This document shows positions 15,676-23,425 of a DNA stretch of 64,000 bases, piece by piece. The translations under genes and the position numbers were made by a program. Under the pieces are notes generated by a model. The model did not search any database. It was not told the DNA's origin and saw only the letters and a list, made by a program, of their open reading frames with translations. Every line of letters begins with the position of its first letter. Position 1 is the stretch's first letter. The stretch lies in contig CAITMJ010000018.1 in assembly GCA_903893545.1 (NCBI GenBank), forward strand, positions 1 through 64,000. Direction: 5' to 3'. This DNA is from an uncultured Chlamydiae bacterium. GTDB lineage: Bacteria > Chlamydiota > Chlamydiia > Chlamydiales > SM23-39.

Positions 15676-16667
15676 GCTCCCCAGTTCTTTTTTTTGATTT
15701 AGCCTATCAAAATTTCCTAGCTTCCAAGCGTCAAGAGATCCAAGCATTCTATAAAATTGCCGGCTCTACTGTGTCCATTATTTTTGCTGAAAAAGAGTTA
15801 ATGGACGCTTTAACTCCAGCATTGGAGCATTTGGAAGTGACAAGCCAAGAGCCCTCCGATTTGACGATTTGCGTCTGGGATAGCCCCCATGTGGAATTTC
15901 CCTGGTCTCCCTACTCTCTTAAAAGTCGAGGAGAGGTGGATGACTACAATACAGAGCAGATCTATACAGTGCTCGATATTCACACCAAAGTGCTTCACCT
16001 CTTCGATAAAAAACGCAATTTAGCGCTCTATTGGATCAAGAATCGATCGCAACTGCCCTGGTGGATTGGAGGATCTCCTCTTCAGCTCATTTTCCATTGG
16101 TGGTTTCGCTGTCGTGAAGTTCAATTGACTCATGCTGCGGCCGTTGGGTATCCGAAAGGAGGCGTTTTGCTCGCTGGCAAAAGCGGCTCGGGAAAATCAA
16201 CCACCGCTCTTTCCTGCATGAAAGCTGGCATGAGCTATGTGAGCGAAGATTATTGTCTTCTCTCCGAACTTTGGGTCCATAGCATATACAATTCTGCAAA
16301 AATTGGAGAAAAAACGCTCCACTGGTTCCCCGAACTAGAACAACACCTTGAAAACCCCCATCGAGCAAAAGGAGATAAAGGATTCCTCTTTCACCATAAA
16401 TTCCAACCTGAGAAAATCCTTCTTGCATGCCCTCTAAAAGCGGTTCTCACTTTGAAAATCGAAGAGGGAAAAGATAGTTGGCTAGAACCCATCGCTCCAG
16501 AAGAAGCCATTGGCCCTCTCTCGATTAGCACGATGTGGCAATTGACCCATACTGGACCTACTGTATTTAACCACCTGAAAAGAGTAACTCTAGCCCTACC
16601 CTGTTATCGCCTCCATTTGGGGGCTGATTTAGAACAAGCTCCCCGATGGATTGAGAAAATACTATGA
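15672..16667 (+). CDS. HprK-like P-loop kinase
   Basis: This 331-residue protein has a Walker A loop GVLLAGKSGSGKSTTALSC and a nearby acidic SEDYCLLSE. It resembles the C-terminal half of HPr kinase/phosphorylase, but lacks the HprK N-terminal domain and its signature loop. Such HprK-related proteins occur with PqqD and nucleotidyltransferases in polysaccharide and peptide-modification clusters. The start is TTG, overlapping the PqqD stop (TTGA), and the stop overlaps the next gene (ATGA), so translation is coupled on both sides. The substrate is unknown; a sugar, peptide serine or carrier hydroxyl is possible. It is probably not a PTS regulator. Confidence 0.75.
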   Translation: MSSPVLFFDLAYQNFLASKRQEIQAFYKIAGSTVSIIFAEKELMDALTPALEHLEVTSQEPSDLTICVWDSPHVEFPWSPYSLKSRGEVDDYNTEQIYTVLDIHTKVLHLFDKKRNLALYWIKNRSQLPWWIGGSPLQLIFHWWFRCREVQLTHAAAVGYPKGGVLLAGKSGSGKSTTALSCMKAGMSYVSEDYCLLSELWVHSIYNSAKIGEKTLHWFPELEQHLENPHRAKGDKGFLFHHKFQPEKILLACPLKAVLTLKIEEGKDSWLEPIAPEEAIGPLSISTMWQLTHTGPTVFNHLKRVTLALPCYRLHLGADLEQAPRWIEKIL

Positions 16668-17770
16668 AAATTTTGTTTTGGACCGATGGATTTTGGCCGA
16701 GAATTGGAGGCATTGAAACGCAAGGACTCAAATTCATCCAGAGTTTACAGGAAAAGGGGCACCAGTGCATCGTCGTTGCGCAAAAAGACAAACCTTCAGA
16801 GAAAAATGAGGAAACGTATTCTGGCATATTGATCCGAAGATTCGATTTTAATGGGATCATTTTAAAACAGAATTTAAAAAAGCTCCATCCCATTGAGGCT
16901 TACTTAGACTGGGCCATCAAAGAATTTCAAATCGATGTCGTCCATTTAAATACATGCATCGGCTGGAGCGCCTTTATCTTTTCGTTATTTCGAAGAAAAT
17001 TCACCATTCCGATCGTTCTAACCATCCATGCCCCCTTTTATTACCACAATACAATCAACCCACTTGTCACGAAAATCTGCTCCCAAGTCGATCAAATCTG
17101 TTGCGTATCGAATTGGGTCTTACAAAAGATGAAAGAACAGATCGTTCATAGAAGCCTGGGGCTTATTTATAACGGGTTGCCGATGTTCTCAACCCCTCCC
17201 GCTCCTCTTAACTTTTCTTCTCCGACCTTTTTATTGCTCGGGCGCTTCACCTCAGAAAAAGGCTTTTCTACGGCCATTGAAGCATTTGCTTTTCTAAAAA
17301 ATAGCCACCCCAATGCGCGACTTCTCATCGCCGGAGATGGGGAAGAGCGCTTAGAGCTCGAAAGTATCATCGAGAAGTTTGAACTCAGCGACTCGGTCGA
17401 ATTTACTGGCCCCCTGACGAGGGATCAGGTGCCCCATGTAATCAATCGCGTAAGCATTGCGATTGTCCCCTCTTACTTTGAGTCCTTTGGGCTGACCGCG
17501 CTAGAAGCCATGCAAATGAAAAGGCCCGTCATCGCATCTGATGTTGGAGGATTGCCAGAAATCATCTCCGATGGGAAAACTGGACTTCTCGTTCCTCCCA
17601 AAAAACCAATCGCTCTCTATAAAGCGATGCAAACGCTCCTCGACCATCCGGAGATGGCGATGGAGATGGGCGAAAGAGGCCGATGCCTAGCGATGGAAAA
17701 GTTCACCTTAGAAAACCACCTCGCTCAGTATGTAAATATCTATCAAAAATTAATCGCGGAAAACGGATGA
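16664..17770 (+). CDS. GT4-family glycosyltransferase (first of a tandem pair)
   Basis: This 368-residue GT-B enzyme begins KILFWTDGFWPRIGGIETQG, the donor-side Gly-rich loop typical of GT4. It later has LLLGRFTSEKGFSTAIEAF, then ESFGLTALEAMQMKRPVIAS (the Ex7E motif) and DGKTGLLVPPK. There is no signal peptide, so it acts in the cytoplasm, probably extending a lipid-linked or surface glycan from a nucleotide sugar. It is closely related to the next gene and to the gene at 22319 on the other strand, so the cluster grew by duplication. Start and stop overlap both neighbours by four bases. Confidence 0.9.
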   Translation: MKILFWTDGFWPRIGGIETQGLKFIQSLQEKGHQCIVVAQKDKPSEKNEETYSGILIRRFDFNGIILKQNLKKLHPIEAYLDWAIKEFQIDVVHLNTCIGWSAFIFSLFRRKFTIPIVLTIHAPFYYHNTINPLVTKICSQVDQICCVSNWVLQKMKEQIVHRSLGLIYNGLPMFSTPPAPLNFSSPTFLLLGRFTSEKGFSTAIEAFAFLKNSHPNARLLIAGDGEERLELESIIEKFELSDSVEFTGPLTRDQVPHVINRVSIAIVPSYFESFGLTALEAMQMKRPVIASDVGGLPEIISDGKTGLLVPPKKPIALYKAMQTLLDHPEMAMEMGERGRCLAMEKFTLENHLAQYVNIYQKLIAENG

Positions 17771-18888
17771 AAATTTTGTTTTGGGCAGATGGATTTTGGC
17801 CTCGTATCGGCGGCACAGAAACGCAAGGGTTTCAATTTGTTTGCGGCATGCAGCAAAGAGGTCATTTGTGCACAGTTTTGGCGCAAAAAGACCATGCGGG
17901 AATGAAAGAGGAGGAAATTTACCAAGGCATTCAAATCCAGAGATTTGATTTCGGCGCGCTCATAGAAAATAGAGATCTCAAAACAATTCGCCCGATCAAA
18001 GCATACCTCGAATGGCTCGTAGAAGAGTTTAAGCCAGACGTCCTCTATCTAAATACTCTTGGCAATGGGAGCGCTTTTTTCTTTTTATTATTTCGCAAAA
18101 TGTTTCGCATGCCGGTGATCATCACTGTTCATGCCCCCTACTACCCAGAAGGAATTCCTCCTCTTGTCGAACAGATTTGCGACTCTGTCGATTGGATTTA
18201 CTGCGCGTCGAATTGGGGGTTATCGGCGATGGAAAAAGTACTTCCTCAGCATAAAAACAAGATGGGGATGATCTATTACGGCCTATCGCTGCCAACCTTA
18301 GAACCCACTCCCTTGCCGTTTTCTCCTCCGACCGTTTTGCTCCTCGGCAGGCTCTCCTCAGAAAAAGGATTTGAGATTGGAATTGAGGCATTTTCACTAC
18401 TCAAAAAAAGCGGTTCTAATGCGAGGCTACTCATTGCAGGCGAAGGAGATGAACGCCCCTTTTTGGAATATTTGGTCAATCGATTGGACGTAAGAGCCTA
18501 TACGCAATTTACCGGAAACATCCCGCGGCAAGATGAGGGCGTCTACTCTGTGATCAATCAATCGACATTCGTTGTCATGCCGTCTAACTTCGAAGCCTTT
18601 GGACTAGTTGCCTTAGAGTCAATGCGAATGGGACGTCCTGTGATTGCATCGAATGTCGGAGGCCTGCCAGAAATCGTTTTAGACAACGAAAGAGGTCTTT
18701 TAGTTCCTCCAAATGACCCCATCGCCTTCTTTGAGGCCATGAAAAAACTCCTCGATCACCCCAAAAGCACCCTCGAAATGGGGATCAAAGCTCGTACATG
18801 GGGGACAAAAACCTTTCTTCTCCAAGAAAATTTGGACCGATATGAACGCTTATTCCAGGATAGCCACTCATGCCTTCAGTCAGTGTGA
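17767..18888 (+). CDS. GT4-family glycosyltransferase (second of a tandem pair)
   Basis: The start at ATG 17767 overlaps the previous stop (ATGA), giving a 373-residue product; a longer in-frame reading from 17683 lies inside the upstream gene. It begins MKILFWADGFWPRIGGTETQ. The Ex7E motif is EAFGLVALESMRMGRPVIAS, followed by DNERGLLVPPND. It is a cytoplasmic GT-B retaining transferase of the same subgroup as the previous gene. The two differ mainly in the acceptor-binding N-terminal half, which suggests they add different sugars or act on different acceptors. The 3' end overlaps the GT2 gene by 19 bp. Confidence 0.9.
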   Translation: MKILFWADGFWPRIGGTETQGFQFVCGMQQRGHLCTVLAQKDHAGMKEEEIYQGIQIQRFDFGALIENRDLKTIRPIKAYLEWLVEEFKPDVLYLNTLGNGSAFFFLLFRKMFRMPVIITVHAPYYPEGIPPLVEQICDSVDWIYCASNWGLSAMEKVLPQHKNKMGMIYYGLSLPTLEPTPLPFSPPTVLLLGRLSSEKGFEIGIEAFSLLKKSGSNARLLIAGEGDERPFLEYLVNRLDVRAYTQFTGNIPRQDEGVYSVINQSTFVVMPSNFEAFGLVALESMRMGRPVIASNVGGLPEIVLDNERGLLVPPNDPIAFFEAMKKLLDHPKSTLEMGIKARTWGTKTFLLQENLDRYERLFQDSHSCLQSV

Positions 18889-19490
18889 TTATCGCGGTTT
18901 ACAACGGAGAAAAACACATCGACGCGAGCCTTAAAAGCATCTTTGAACAAACCTACGATCCGATAGAAATCATCGTCGTCGATGATGGTTCGTCCGATCA
19001 TACGGCAAAAATCGTCCAAAAATATGGGCCCAAGGTGCGCTATTTCTTCCAACCCAATCGGGGCCAGCCCTCTGCCCTAAACTTCGGCATTTCGATAGCA
19101 AAGAGTTCCTATATCGAATTCTTGGATGCAGACGATCTCCATGCGCCCGATAAGACCCGCCTACAAGTTGAATTTCTAAACGCCAACCCGCACATCGATT
19201 TTGTGCTTGGCCATATGGAGCAGTTTTTCTGCCCTGACGCTCCTTCAGAATTCAAAAAAAAGTGGTTCTGTCCTCCCGGTATCTCGCCGGGTTATATGGC
19301 TAATGAACAGCAGCACATTGGGCTTTTCATCGAATGGTATATGCGCGCAGAAGAGAAAGGATTGATCCCGCAGCAAGTGCTCCGAAGAAGAATTCATGAG
19401 AATAACATGGGCATTCATTCGCAGCATTCGCGTCTGGAATACGTGCAAATTGTAAAAATGGCTTTAAAAAGAAGGCTCTGCAGTGGGTAA
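18870..19490 (+). CDS. GT2-family glycosyltransferase, compact
   Basis: The 206-residue protein has the GT2 GT-A fold: SVIIAVYNGEKHIDASLKSI, EIIVVDDGSSDHTAKIV, NRGQPSALNFGISIAKS and the DxD-type EFLDADDL. The tail has FIEWYMRAEEKGL and VLRRRIHENNMG, which in related enzymes follow a longer acceptor region. Here the segment between ISPGYMANEQQ and HIGLFIEWY is very short, so an internal deletion of a few tens of residues is possible. It may be a natural short form or decaying. It overlaps the GT4 gene by 19 bp and the next gene by 8 bp. Confidence 0.8.
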   Translation: MPSVSVIIAVYNGEKHIDASLKSIFEQTYDPIEIIVVDDGSSDHTAKIVQKYGPKVRYFFQPNRGQPSALNFGISIAKSSYIEFLDADDLHAPDKTRLQVEFLNANPHIDFVLGHMEQFFCPDAPSEFKKKWFCPPGISPGYMANEQQHIGLFIEWYMRAEEKGLIPQQVLRRRIHENNMGIHSQHSRLEYVQIVKMALKRRLCSG

Positions 19491-20613
19491 TTGCTGGCCA
19501 AATCAAGAGCAAACAAAACTTCTCCAAGCTTGCCTTTTCTCAGGTTCTTGCGCTAAAAAAGCTTGGGAAGATTGGGCAAAGCAGATCAATTTTGACAAGA
19601 TCGATCATGCTTCCTACAAACTATTGCCTCTCATTTCTCGCAATGTAGATCTGCCTGAAGATCCCCTCTTCGAAAAATGTAAGGGAGTTTATCGGAGAAC
19701 CTGGGCAGAGAACCACTTACACTGGAACAAAATCCTTCCCTTCTTAACCCAAGCAAATATCGGCAAAATCGTCCTTCTGAAAGGAATGGCGATGGTCCTG
19801 GAATATTACCGAGATTTTGGCGTGCGCGTGATGGGCGATATCGATATCTTAATCGCCAAAGAGCAACTGCCCATTGCCTATGACCTACTCTCCCAAGCTG
19901 GTTGGGAACAAAAATACACCCGAATCGATATTCACAACCCAGAACATTTAAGCCGTTGGCATGCTCTTAATTTCAGCCACCCATCAAAGATGCAGCTCGA
20001 TGTACACTGGTCTTTTATCGAAGAAAATTGCCCAGCCCTCGATCGCGCCGTTTTAAAAAATGCCAGACCCTATCGAGGAACCTCTCTATACACGCCAGAC
20101 CCGGCTGATTTATTGCTCCAAGCTTGCATCCACGGCGTAAAACCAAGTCCAGTCCCCCTCATTCGCTGGGTGGCAGACGCAGTCACCCTCTTAAAACAAG
20201 AAAAGAGCTTAAACTGGGATCGTCTCATCGAACTGGCCAAAATAAGCTCTATTTGCCTTCCCGTCTCTTTAGCTTTGCAATACTTAAGCCAGCAATTTAA
20301 CGCTCCAATCCCCCAAAGAGTAGTAGAGAAGCTCCGAGCAGCTCCCTCCATTCGGCTCCAGTATCTCGAATACCGGGCCACCCAGCGTGGATTTATTCAT
20401 CTGGCCGGCTGGCACCGTTTTTGTCTCAACCGCGGTCATTTGACTCTAAGCCATCAGATCTTGCAGATCCCTAAATACCTACAGATCACAGCAAGGCTCA
20501 AATCTCCCTGGCAAATCCCCTTCTATGGAGTCTATTGGATTCTCAAGCGCCTTTATCGTAAAGGGCGATCCCTTCTTCCAAGGGGCCAAAAAAAATGCAC
20601 TTTCCTTCCTTAA
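19483..20613 (+). CDS. Nucleotidyltransferase-family protein (PF14907-like)
   Basis: This 376-residue protein starts at GTG 19483, overlapping the previous TAA. The core is KIVLLKGMAMVLEYYRDFG followed by VRVMGDIDILIAKEQLP, the KG...R..xDIDLL pattern of the uncharacterised nucleotidyltransferase family. A later HPSKMQLDVHWSF also fits. The family often lies with PqqD and HprK-like genes in polysaccharide clusters, as here. It may attach a nucleotide to a sugar or lipid, but the substrate is unknown. The 3' end overlaps the convergent ABC ATPase gene by 71 bp, which is unusually long for two real genes. Confidence 0.8.
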   Translation: MGNCWPNQEQTKLLQACLFSGSCAKKAWEDWAKQINFDKIDHASYKLLPLISRNVDLPEDPLFEKCKGVYRRTWAENHLHWNKILPFLTQANIGKIVLLKGMAMVLEYYRDFGVRVMGDIDILIAKEQLPIAYDLLSQAGWEQKYTRIDIHNPEHLSRWHALNFSHPSKMQLDVHWSFIEENCPALDRAVLKNARPYRGTSLYTPDPADLLLQACIHGVKPSPVPLIRWVADAVTLLKQEKSLNWDRLIELAKISSICLPVSLALQYLSQQFNAPIPQRVVEKLRAAPSIRLQYLEYRATQRGFIHLAGWHRFCLNRGHLTLSHQILQIPKYLQITARLKSPWQIPFYGVYWILKRLYRKGRSLLPRGQKKCTFLP

Positions 20614-21283
20614 GAACCATCGACTTATTACAAAACTGCTGCAAAATTTCTGGAGAATGGGAAGTTAGAATAAGAATCTGGCTTTTATGGATTAAATTTT
20701 GTAACCGCTTTTGCGCTTTTTCCATAAAAGCAGAATCCCCAACTCCGATTACTTCGTCGATCACAAGGATGTCCGATTCGATCGAAGTAGCGATAGCAAA
20801 AGCCAAGCGAAGGCGCATGCCAGAGGAGTAGGTCCGCACCGGCATTTTTAAATACTCTTTTAGCTCGGTAAACTCCTCAATCTCTTCGAATTTAGCTCTC
20901 ATTTCCCTCTTTGTCTTCCCCTGTAAAACACCCATGAGGACAATGTTTTCATATCCGGTGGCATCTACATTTAAACCGATGCCGATATCGAGAAGAGAAC
21001 TCACACTTCCACTCACTTCAAGAGCTCCGGAAGAAGGGGGATAAATCCCGGATAAAATGCGAAGAAGCGTGCTCTTTCCAGAGCCATTTTTCCCGATCAA
21101 TGCAATCCGATCGCCGGAGCTAAAAGTCGCAGAGATCCCGTCGAGAGCTCTTCGCAACAAAAAAGCCTCCTCTTTTTTGCCAAAAAGTTTCAAGACCGAT
21201 TGGAGAGCTGTTTTTTTAAGACCTCTTCGGTTTGCGTAGAAAAAATAATCTAAAGAAACCTCATCGAGCTTTATAAAGGGCAT
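20543..21283 (-). CDS. Polysaccharide ABC exporter, ATP-binding subunit (Wzt/TagH type)
   Basis: I place the start at ATG 21283 because GGGAG lies eight bases upstream. The 246-residue protein has Walker A IGKNGSGKSTLLRI, signature TYSSGMRLRLAFAIAT, Walker B DILVIDEVIGVGD and a His switch TSHSPEI. The sequence DEVIGVGDSAFMEKA is typical of Wzt/KpsT/TagH subunits that export O-antigen or teichoic acid. No carbohydrate-binding C-terminal extension is present. Its partner permease lies upstream, separated by the GxxExxY hairpin element. It should pump a lipid-linked glycan across the inner membrane. Confidence 0.88.
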   Translation of the reverse strand: MPFIKLDEVSLDYFFYANRRGLKKTALQSVLKLFGKKEEAFLLRRALDGISATFSSGDRIALIGKNGSGKSTLLRILSGIYPPSSGALEVSGSVSSLLDIGIGLNVDATGYENIVLMGVLQGKTKREMRAKFEEIEEFTELKEYLKMPVRTYSSGMRLRLAFAIATSIESDILVIDEVIGVGDSAFMEKAQKRLQNLIHKSQILILTSHSPEILQQFCNKSMVLKEGKCIFFGPLEEGIALYDKGA

Positions 21284-21310
21284 GAGCCTATCTCCCATCT
21301 CTTCTAGCAT

Positions 21311-21562
21311 TTAAAAAGGAACAGGATTTGCATGATCACACGTGGCATGATAAGCAGGATGACATGTTCTTCTGTACTCCAACTTTCTCTTTCCAAAATT
21401 TACCAATAAGCCAACCGATAAATTCGTCACCGCTAAATAGTTGATCACTTCAAAGCAGCATCCTAAAATTGCTCTTGTGGTTTCGCTAAATTTATCCTGC
21501 TTATCATGCCACGTGTGATCATGCAAATCCTGTTCCTGCTTTTCCCTCATAAATTCCTCCAC
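21311..21562 (-). pseudogene. GxxExxY-family protein remnant (83 codons)
   Basis: The core reads SETTRAILGCCFEVINYLAV then TNLSVGLLVNFGKRKLEYRR. The first part corresponds to the N-terminal helix and the last to the C-terminal NYLKATG..VGLLINFG..LE.KR strand of GxxExxY proteins, which are about 125 residues long. The middle section, including the GxxExxY and VELK motifs, is missing, so this is an internal deletion form. Both ends of the frame (HDHTWHDKQDKF and AYHATCDHANPVPF) are encoded by the inverted-repeat arms. Whether it is translated is doubtful. Confidence 0.75.
21318..21536. repeat. Hairpin element: 43-bp perfect inverted repeats around a 133-bp core
   Basis: The arm 21318-21360 (GGAACAGGATTTGCATGATC...) and the arm 21494-21536 (...CATGCAAATCCTGTTCC) are exact reverse complements over 43 bp. 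The core codes for the remains of a GxxExxY protein. Transcribed RNA would fold into a very stable stem. The element sits precisely between the ABC permease and ATPase genes and looks like a small mobile cassette. Confidence 0.85.
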
Positions 21563-21563
21563 T

Positions 21564-22322
21564 TCATAACCAAAAAATGACCCTTTTGCTGTATGTTTTT
21601 ACCACAGGAAGGAAAAGGAAAAAACCCAAAACAGTAAAAATAGAGCCCCCCATTATCTCTTGAAAAGTAAAAGAAGACCCCAGCAAAGGATTTCGTATAA
21701 GATTCACAAAGTAATAGAAGGGATTTACGTGTAACAACCAGTGGTATTGAGGCGGCAGTTTAGACGGATACCACATGATCGGGGTCAAGAAAAACAGGAT
21801 TTGTAAGACATTGGAAACAAGCGAGCCCATATCTGGAAATCGAGTGCTTATAAACGCGATGACAGTCCCATAGAAAACAGCATTTAAAGAGACGACCAAA
21901 AGAGTGGGAATTAAGAGAAGGATCTGGAGATCGATCTTTAACTGATAAATCACAGCCACTGCGATGTACACAGGTAGGCTATGGGCAAAAATAATTATAT
22001 TTCTAAAAACAAGTCGGAAAATATAAACGACGGGAGAGACTCGGATATTTTCCAAATACGACTTCGATTCTTTCAAAATTCTCGTGCTATCGTTTGCTGT
22101 TGAAGAGATGAAGTTCCACCCCATGATCCCCGTGGTAAAATAGGGCAGAAAAGTGGAGCGATCGATACCGAATAAAATGCCATAGAGATACCCCATCGAA
22201 AAGGCGGAAATCGCTGTACTTAGCGCAATCCAAAAGGGACCGAGAATAGAACCTCGATATCTCGTGAGGATATCTTGTAGGCCAAGAGAATAGCAGATAC
22301 GCCAAGAGAACAAATTTTTCAT
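21564..22322 (-). CDS. Polysaccharide ABC exporter, permease subunit (Wzm/TagG type)
   Basis: The start at ATG 22322 overlaps the TGA of the upstream GT4 gene (ATGA), giving 252 residues. It begins MKNLFSWRICYSLGLQDILT and has RYRGSILGPFWIALSTAISA, the signature of ABC-2 polysaccharide permeases. Six hydrophobic segments follow, including LFFLTPIMWYPSKLPPQYHW and the conserved NPFYYFVNLIRNPLLG. It forms a channel for a lipid-linked glycan with the ATPase at 20543. A hairpin element now separates the two genes, which may weaken co-expression. Confidence 0.88.
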   Translation of the reverse strand: MKNLFSWRICYSLGLQDILTRYRGSILGPFWIALSTAISAFSMGYLYGILFGIDRSTFLPYFTTGIMGWNFISSTANDSTRILKESKSYLENIRVSPVVYIFRLVFRNIIIFAHSLPVYIAVAVIYQLKIDLQILLLIPTLLVVSLNAVFYGTVIAFISTRFPDMGSLVSNVLQILFFLTPIMWYPSKLPPQYHWLLHVNPFYYFVNLIRNPLLGSSFTFQEIMGGSIFTVLGFFLFLPVVKTYSKRVIFWL

Positions 22323-23425
22323 CGAACGCAACTGTTCAAAGAGACTTCCTCATATTGCAGGACATTCTGATCCAATGTAAATGTCTCGATCGCCCGTTTT
22401 CGTCCCTGCATGCCCATTTGTATCGCTTTTTCTGGCTGCGCTAAAAGATCCTCAATCGCCTCGCATAAAGCGATTGGATCTTGCTTGGGAACCAAAATGC
22501 CAGTTTCCCCTTCGACAATCACCTCTGGCACTCCTTCTACTCGAGAGGCGATCACCGGTCGTCCCATTTGCATCGCCTCTAAGATGACAAGCCCAAAAGA
22601 TTCGATGATCGAAGGGACGAGGACAATCGTCGCTCGGTTGAACGTAGAGGTCACCTCCTCTTGTGTAAGAACTCCAGTAAATACAACAGAATCGCCTAAA
22701 TCCAATTCACCAGCCAGCAGCTCTAAAGCCGGGCGCTCCGGCCCTCCTCCAGCGAGGATCAGTTGCGCGTTAGAGCCCCTTTTTTTGAGTAGTGAAAACG
22801 CCAAAATGGCAGTATCAAACCCTTTTTCCCGAACAAGCCGGCCAAATGCTAGAAGAATCGGCGGAGAAAAAGAAAGAGGCAGAGGAACAGTATCGGGCAT
22901 CGGTAGGCCATTGTAGATACATCTCATCTTATGTTTCATCTCGGGCAAGAGCTTTTCCATTTCATGGAACACCCAATTCGATACGCAGCAGATTTGATCC
23001 ACAAAGGAGGCGATCTTCTCAATCACAGACGGAAAAGCTCCATTATATAGATAGGGAGCGTGGACGGTGGAGATAATCGGAACTCGAAACATCTTGATGA
23101 ACAATAAAAAGGCAAAGGCGCTGCCACCAACAGAAGCATTTAAATGGACAACATCCGGCTGAAATTCTCGCATCACAGATTCGAGATAATCCTGGATGGC
23201 GCGGATGATTTTCAGATCTCTTTTCGCAACAATCGCATTGAAATCGAATCTCTTAATTGGAATGCCAAGGTAGATCTCGTCTTCTTTCCAACTGGAATGA
23301 TCTCTTTGCGTAAGCACCATGTACTGATGGCCCCGCTGCTGCATTCCCTCAATAAATTGCAATCCTTGCGTCTCTACTCCACCTAAGCGAGGCCAAAACC
23401 CATCCGTCCAAAACAAAAATTTCAT
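22319..23425 (-). CDS. GT4-family glycosyltransferase (paralog of 16664 and 17767)
   Basis: This 368-residue protein starts MKFLFWTDGFWPRLGGVETQ. The Ex7E motif is ESFGLVILEAMQMGRPVIAS, then EGETGILVPKQD. Its whole length aligns by eye with the two plus-strand GT4 genes, so the three arose by duplication. It lacks a signal peptide and works in the cytoplasm. It overlaps the O-methyltransferase upstream (ATGA at 23422-23425) and the permease downstream (ATGA), which ties it tightly to glycan export. Confidence 0.9.
   Translation of the reverse strand: MKFLFWTDGFWPRLGGVETQGLQFIEGMQQRGHQYMVLTQRDHSSWKEDEIYLGIPIKRFDFNAIVAKRDLKIIRAIQDYLESVMREFQPDVVHLNASVGGSAFAFLLFIKMFRVPIISTVHAPYLYNGAFPSVIEKIASFVDQICCVSNWVFHEMEKLLPEMKHKMRCIYNGLPMPDTVPLPLSFSPPILLAFGRLVREKGFDTAILAFSLLKKRGSNAQLILAGGGPERPALELLAGELDLGDSVVFTGVLTQEEVTSTFNRATIVLVPSIIESFGLVILEAMQMGRPVIASRVEGVPEVIVEGETGILVPKQDPIALCEAIEDLLAQPEKAIQMGMQGRKRAIETFTLDQNVLQYEEVSLNSCVR

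Noticed and set aside
15672..16667. HPr kinase/phosphorylase of the PTS
   Set aside because: The N-terminal domain and the HprK signature loop are absent, and the gene sits in a glycan operon. HprK-like is the safer label.
15244..20613. A lasso-peptide gene cluster
   Set aside because: PqqD plus an HprK-like kinase and a nucleotidyltransferase can occur in lasso clusters, but I see no asparagine-synthetase-like cyclase, no transglutaminase-like protease and no precursor peptide.
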